A stretch of DNA of 64,000 nucleotides, from positions 310,001-374,000 of the forward strand of contig NZ_JAERSE020000003.1 in assembly GCF_016735585.2 (NCBI RefSeq), read 5' to 3'. The notes below the pieces were generated by a model, which was not told where the DNA came from, made no database searches, and saw nothing but the letters and a program-made list of their open reading frames with translations. Numbering within the stretch: position 1 is the stretch's first letter; every line of letters starts with the position of its first letter. A program made the position numbers and the translations under genes. This DNA comes from Chryseobacterium tagetis. Lineage in GTDB: Bacteria; Bacteroidota; Bacteroidia; Flavobacteriales; Weeksellaceae. This document shows, piece after piece, positions 61,414 through 64,000 of this stretch.

Positions 61414-61444
61414 AGACAGGCATTCGAAAGAATGTCTGTTTTAT
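61414..61444 (+). terminator. Terminator of the sigma/vWA unit
   Basis: ACAGGCATTC-GAAA-GAATGTCTGT (one G-U), followed by TTTATTT; eight bases after the stop. Confidence 0.75.
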
Positions 61445-61455
61445 TTAAAATTTAA

Positions 61456-61498
61456 TTTTCAAAAATTATTGAAAATTCGAAAATTATAATTACATTTG
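61456..61498 (+). promoter_or_regulatory. GbsR-type operator and promoter, site 1
   Basis: TTTTCAAAAATTATTGAAAA (61456-61475) is a near palindrome. Its TTG (61469-61471), 19 bases and TACATTTG (61491-61498) make a full promoter, so the -33 element lies inside the operator. The same 19-base core recurs at 62129-62148. Confidence 0.7.
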
Positions 61499-61523
61499 TA
61501 ATAGAAATTTAAACAACAAGAAA

Positions 61524-62027
61524 ATGCAACTTTCAGAAGCCAAAGAAAAATATATTCAGACTTGGGGAACATTTGCTACGAATTGGGGAATTAACCGTAC
61601 AATGGCACAGGTTCATGCTTTACTTTTGGCAAGTGGCAGAGCGCTTTCTACTGATGAAGTGATGGAGCAGCTTGAAATTTCAAGAGGAAACGCCAATATG
61701 AATCTTCGTGGATTAATAGATTGGGGAATTGTAAAAAAGGAACTGATAAAAGGTGACCGAAAAGAATATTTCGTAGCAGAAAAAGATGTTTGGTATTTGT
61801 TTAAACAAATCACAAAAGAACGTAGGAAAAGAGAAATTGAACCTGTAATTTCTTTTTTGGAAGAACTTAAAAATATTGAAGACAAAGATTCTCCTGAAGC
61901 CCAAGAATTTATCAAATTAATGAATGATTTCAGTTCGGTTACGGGAAAGATCAATAATATTATGGATCTTGCGATAAAAAGTGATGATCACTGGTTAGTT
62001 GGAAAAATAACTAATTTATTAAAATAA
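61524..62027 (+). CDS. GbsR/MarR-family transcriptional regulator
   Basis: 167 residues of the GbsR branch of MarR winged-helix regulators: TFATNWGINRTMAQVHALLL, LSTDEVMEQLEISRGNANMN and LRGLIDWGIVKKELIKGDRK, followed by a helical dimer arm. GbsR relatives sense osmolytes or lipid-soluble compounds; the ligand here is unknown. An operator lies over its own -33 element and the same core stands before the downstream membrane-protein operon, so autoregulation plus control of that operon is the simple reading. Confidence 0.9.
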   Translation: MQLSEAKEKYIQTWGTFATNWGINRTMAQVHALLLASGRALSTDEVMEQLEISRGNANMNLRGLIDWGIVKKELIKGDRKEYFVAEKDVWYLFKQITKERRKREIEPVISFLEELKNIEDKDSPEAQEFIKLMNDFSSVTGKINNIMDLAIKSDDHWLVGKITNLLK

Positions 62028-62035
62028 AGGAAAGT

Positions 62036-62068
62036 GTTTGTCATTCTGAACAAAACGAAGAATCTCAG
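62036..62068 (+). repeat. Half of a GTCATTCTGA...GAAGAATCTC intergenic repeat
   Basis: GTCATTCTGAACAAAACGAA followed by GAATCTC resembles one arm of a dispersed repeat that is common in Bacteroidota (TCATTCTGAGC...GAAGAATC). No inverted partner is seen within 100 bases, so this looks like a solo or decayed copy. Confidence 0.4.
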
Positions 62069-62094
62069 TTTTAATAGCATCAAAGAAAATAGAT

Positions 62095-62115
62095 AAGGAG
62101 CAAATCTCCTTTTTT
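62095..62115 (+). terminator. Terminator after gbsR-like gene
   Basis: AAGGAG-CAAAT-CTCCTT, followed by TTTTTATTT. It separates the regulator from the downstream operon, which has its own operator. Confidence 0.7.
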
Positions 62116-62128
62116 ATTTCAAATAAAG

Positions 62129-62148
62129 TTTCAAAAATTATTGAAAAT
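62129..62148 (+). promoter_or_regulatory. GbsR-type operator, site 2
   Basis: TTTCAAAAATTATTGAAAAT shares a 19-base identical core with site 1 and lies 14 bases before ATG 62163. No good -7 match follows at the standard spacing, so the transcription start is unclear. Confidence 0.65.
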
Positions 62149-62162
62149 ATAATATTTATAAA

Positions 62163-62507
62163 ATGTTCAATATAGTTTCATACTTGCTTTTTCTTTCTGT
62201 CAGTTCGTTTATCACGATCGATGTGGGAAGAAGATGTTACAACGCAGGAAAGTATTATTTGGATTATCTCATTCATGATGCAAATCTTTGTCTGACGATC
62301 AATAGGATACTTTTGGGATGTTATTATCTTATTAATCTTGGTTATATCGCGATCAGTCTGAGTAATTGGGATAAGGTGAATTCTCTGGAACAGGTTCTTA
62401 CGGTCACTGCCATCAGAATAGGATATATCACTTTGATCCTTTGCTTTTTACATTATATGAACATTTTTACTCTTTACTTTTTAAGAAAAAATTTAACTAT
62501 AAAATAA
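62163..62507 (+). CDS. Three-segment membrane protein, first of a tandem pair
   Basis: 114 residues with hydrophobic segments at the N-terminus (SYLLFLSVSSFITI), about 46-66 (RILLGCYYLINLGYIAISL) and 82-108. It shares a pattern with the next protein: xxLFxxGxYLLNxGxAxxxx in the middle and a basic C-terminus, so the two look like old tandem paralogues. No named family is recognised. Six bases separate it from the next gene. Likely controlled by the GbsR-type protein. Confidence 0.75.
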   Translation: MFNIVSYLLFLSVSSFITIDVGRRCYNAGKYYLDYLIHDANLCLTINRILLGCYYLINLGYIAISLSNWDKVNSLEQVLTVTAIRIGYITLILCFLHYMNIFTLYFLRKNLTIK

Positions 62508-62513
62508 TATACG

Positions 62514-62918
62514 ATGAACGCAACAGTTTTAACCACAGCAACCTACAACTTCTCGGCTTACATGATCTACTTACCTATTGTCATCATGTTGACGATTTTT
62601 GTGTCTCAGTTTTTGTTTAAAAACTCTAAAACTTTCATGATCGATATTTTTCACCAAAAAGAAGATATCGCGATGGCAACAAATTCACTGTTCAAAATCG
62701 GTTTCTATCTTCTGAATATTGGTTTTGCACTTTGTATCATTGAATTTTTCCAGATTGAAACGGTGGAAAGATTAGTAGTTGCCTTAAGTAAAAAGATCGG
62801 CGGATTTTCAATTTATCTTGGAATAATGATGCTTCTGAACCTGTTACTTTTCTTAAAAGGCCGTAAACATGCCATGAATAAAAATAAAATCATTAAAAAT
62901 GAAAACGCTGTTATTTAA
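62514..62918 (+). CDS. Three-segment membrane protein, second of a tandem pair
   Basis: 134 residues with segments MIYLPIVIMLTIFVSQFLF, LFKIGFYLLNIGFALCIIEF and IGGFSIYLGIMMLLNLLLFL, ending in a basic tail (KGRKHAMNKNKIIKNE). Its middle segment resembles that of the preceding protein. Function unknown. Same operon; the tight spacing suggests a complex of the two products. Confidence 0.75.
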   Translation: MNATVLTTATYNFSAYMIYLPIVIMLTIFVSQFLFKNSKTFMIDIFHQKEDIAMATNSLFKIGFYLLNIGFALCIIEFFQIETVERLVVALSKKIGGFSIYLGIMMLLNLLLFLKGRKHAMNKNKIIKNENAVI

Positions 62919-62997
62919 AATATGGATGTATTTCACATTCAAAATGCAGAATAAAAGAACAAGAGGAGATTTTTTAAACCTTTAAAAATTAAAGACC

Positions 62998-63369
62998 ATG
63001 AAAACATTCTTTAAATATGATTTCTATTTTCAGTGCATAATTTTTATTGCCTATATCATTGGATGGCTTATCATTGAACATTATGACCTGATTTCTGAAA
63101 ATTACTTTTTGTCATTTTATCATATTATCGGAGGAGCTCAAATATTAAGTTATTTAATTCGTTTTGGATTAAAATACCCTAAAAATCTAATGTATATCTT
63201 ATATGGAATTCTCATTATCCCTGTTTGGTTAATTTATTTATATGATATTCAAATTGAAAAAGTGGGTGGAATATTTTTCTATATACTTTTCTCAGGCTTC
63301 TTTTACAGTCCCCTTCTGGCGATTTCTTATATTATTTATACTTATATAACTTATAAATCTCAAAAATAA
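62998..63369 (+). CDS. Four-segment membrane protein (unknown)
   Basis: 123 residues with segments at about 7-27 (FYFQCIIFIAYIIGWLII), 40-58, 65-83 (LMYILYGILIIPVWLIYLY) and 92-118. No family is recognised. Compared with its neighbours it is richer in aromatic residues. It lies 79 bases after the tandem pair and five bases before the DCC gene, so it is probably in one operon with them. Confidence 0.7.
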   Translation: MKTFFKYDFYFQCIIFIAYIIGWLIIEHYDLISENYFLSFYHIIGGAQILSYLIRFGLKYPKNLMYILYGILIIPVWLIYLYDIQIEKVGGIFFYILFSGFFYSPLLAISYIIYTYITYKSQK

Positions 63370-63374
63370 ACACA

Positions 63375-64000
63375 ATGAAAACCCTCAGAAATCACACGCT
63401 CATCTACGACAATGAATGTCCGATGTGTAATATCTACTCAAAAGGTTTTACAAAATGCGGAATGCTTGATGAAAATGGAAGAGAAGCCTTTACAGAGTTA
63501 AGTCTTAAAAATAAAGCACTTATTGATTTCCATCGTGCAAAAAACGAAATTGCTTTGGTAGATCATAATGAAAATAGAGTAGTTTATGGGTTAGATTCTC
63601 TGCTTTTAATCATAGGAAATTCATTTCCCTTATTAGAAAAAATAGCAAGAATACAACCTTTGTACTTGTTTTTCAAAAAACTGTATTCATTTGTTTCTTA
63701 TAACAGAAAACAGATTATTCCTTCAGCGAAAGATCAGACAGAAGAAGCATGTGTTCCCGATTTTAATTTAAAATACAGACTTGCTTACATGACTTTTGTC
63801 GTAATTTTTTCAGGATACATTTTAAGTTCATTTTCAACAAAATTGGGAGTCGGTTTAAATCATAATTTTTGGAGAGAATTTACAATTTGCATCGGACAAA
63901 TCGTTTGGCAGACTGTATTTTTAAAATCTTATTTAAAAGGCAACATTTGGAATTATCTCGGAAATATGATGACTGTTTCTTTGATTGGAACTTTACTTTT
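63375..64000 (+). CDS. DCC-family thiol-disulfide oxidoreductase, cut by the window end
   Basis: The frame from ATG 63375 is open to the last base (208 codons seen). It begins MKTLRNHTLIYDNECPMCNI, the DxxCPxC start of DCC1/DUF393 proteins (C15, C18), a thioredoxin-like group. After about residue 130 the chain turns hydrophobic (LAYMTFVVIFSGYILSSF, then FTICIGQIVWQTVFL), so a C-terminal membrane part is fused. The redox substrate is unknown. As the last visible gene of the GbsR-linked operon, it may serve the membrane proteins upstream. Confidence 0.8.
   Translation, partial: MKTLRNHTLIYDNECPMCNIYSKGFTKCGMLDENGREAFTELSLKNKALIDFHRAKNEIALVDHNENRVVYGLDSLLLIIGNSFPLLEKIARIQPLYLFFKKLYSFVSYNRKQIIPSAKDQTEEACVPDFNLKYRLAYMTFVVIFSGYILSSFSTKLGVGLNHNFWREFTICIGQIVWQTVFLKSYLKGNIWNYLGNMMTVSLIGTLL

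Overview
The window looks like chromosomal DNA of a flavobacterium, most likely Chryseobacterium or a close relative (Bacteroidota). The evidence is AT-rich intergenic DNA, many upstream sequences with the Bacteroidota -7 motif TAnnTTTG (sometimes with a -33 TTG), a GLPGLI-family protein, SusC-type TonB plug sequence, a fused E1 alpha/beta 2-oxoacid dehydrogenase, a double-glycine-leader peptide relic, and a housekeeping order (queA, rlmN, sterol desaturase, polyprenyl synthase) that I associate with that group. No complete tRNA, rRNA, CRISPR array, insertion sequence or replication origin was found.

Layout. 1-3600: methyltransferase, a membrane-bound XRE regulator, a serine hydrolase and a small unknown gene. 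3600-15300: accessory region with decayed genes, two tRNA-Ser-like 3' ends, a 20-base inverted repeat (19/20), a 62-base direct repeat, a six-gene minus-strand oxidation/hydrolysis cluster with its own AraC regulator, and a large TPR protein with an HEPN-like C-terminus. 15300-25600: serine hydrolase, TonB-type receptor, glyoxalase-fold protein, a second XRE membrane regulator next to an aspartyl-protease-like protein, a GNAT-nitrilase fusion, a cupin and a GH3 glucosidase. 25800-28800: the methionine importer metN-metI-metQ preceded by what looks like a ribosome-mediated attenuator (leader peptide with MMMMYCCM, then an intrinsic terminator). 28800-34900: GNAT, REC-like/pirin fusion, GLPGLI protein, bacteriocin-like relic, phosphoesterase, topoisomerase III. 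34900-41900: TetX-like monooxygenase with AraC regulator, then AraC / aldehyde dehydrogenase / GMC oxidoreductase, thioesterase, holin-like membrane protein. 42000-54200: mostly core functions (S9 peptidase, deoxyinosine glycosylase, queA, rlmN, hydroxylase, prenyl synthase, E1). 54200-64000: trypsin-like protease, HxlR/old-yellow-enzyme pair with an operator array, C1 peptidase, ECF sigma factor plus an anti-sigma-like/TonB-plug/vWA protein, and a GbsR regulator with identical operator-like sites before itself and before a membrane-protein operon ending in a DCC-type thiol oxidoreductase cut by the window edge.

How parts work together. The AraC protein at 6770-7705 probably controls both transcription units of its cluster, because a conserved 67-base promoter block with identical internal spacing lies before each. 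The met leader would couple importer expression to charged Met-tRNA (and perhaps Cys-tRNA). HxlR, GbsR and the XRE proteins look like local regulators of adjacent genes. The strongest candidates for something undescribed are the Met/Cys leader attenuator, the sigma/TonB-plug/vWA pair, the TPR-HEPN-like protein at the island edge, and the nonsense-interrupted double-glycine peptide. All functional calls come from motif reading and family knowledge, not database searches.
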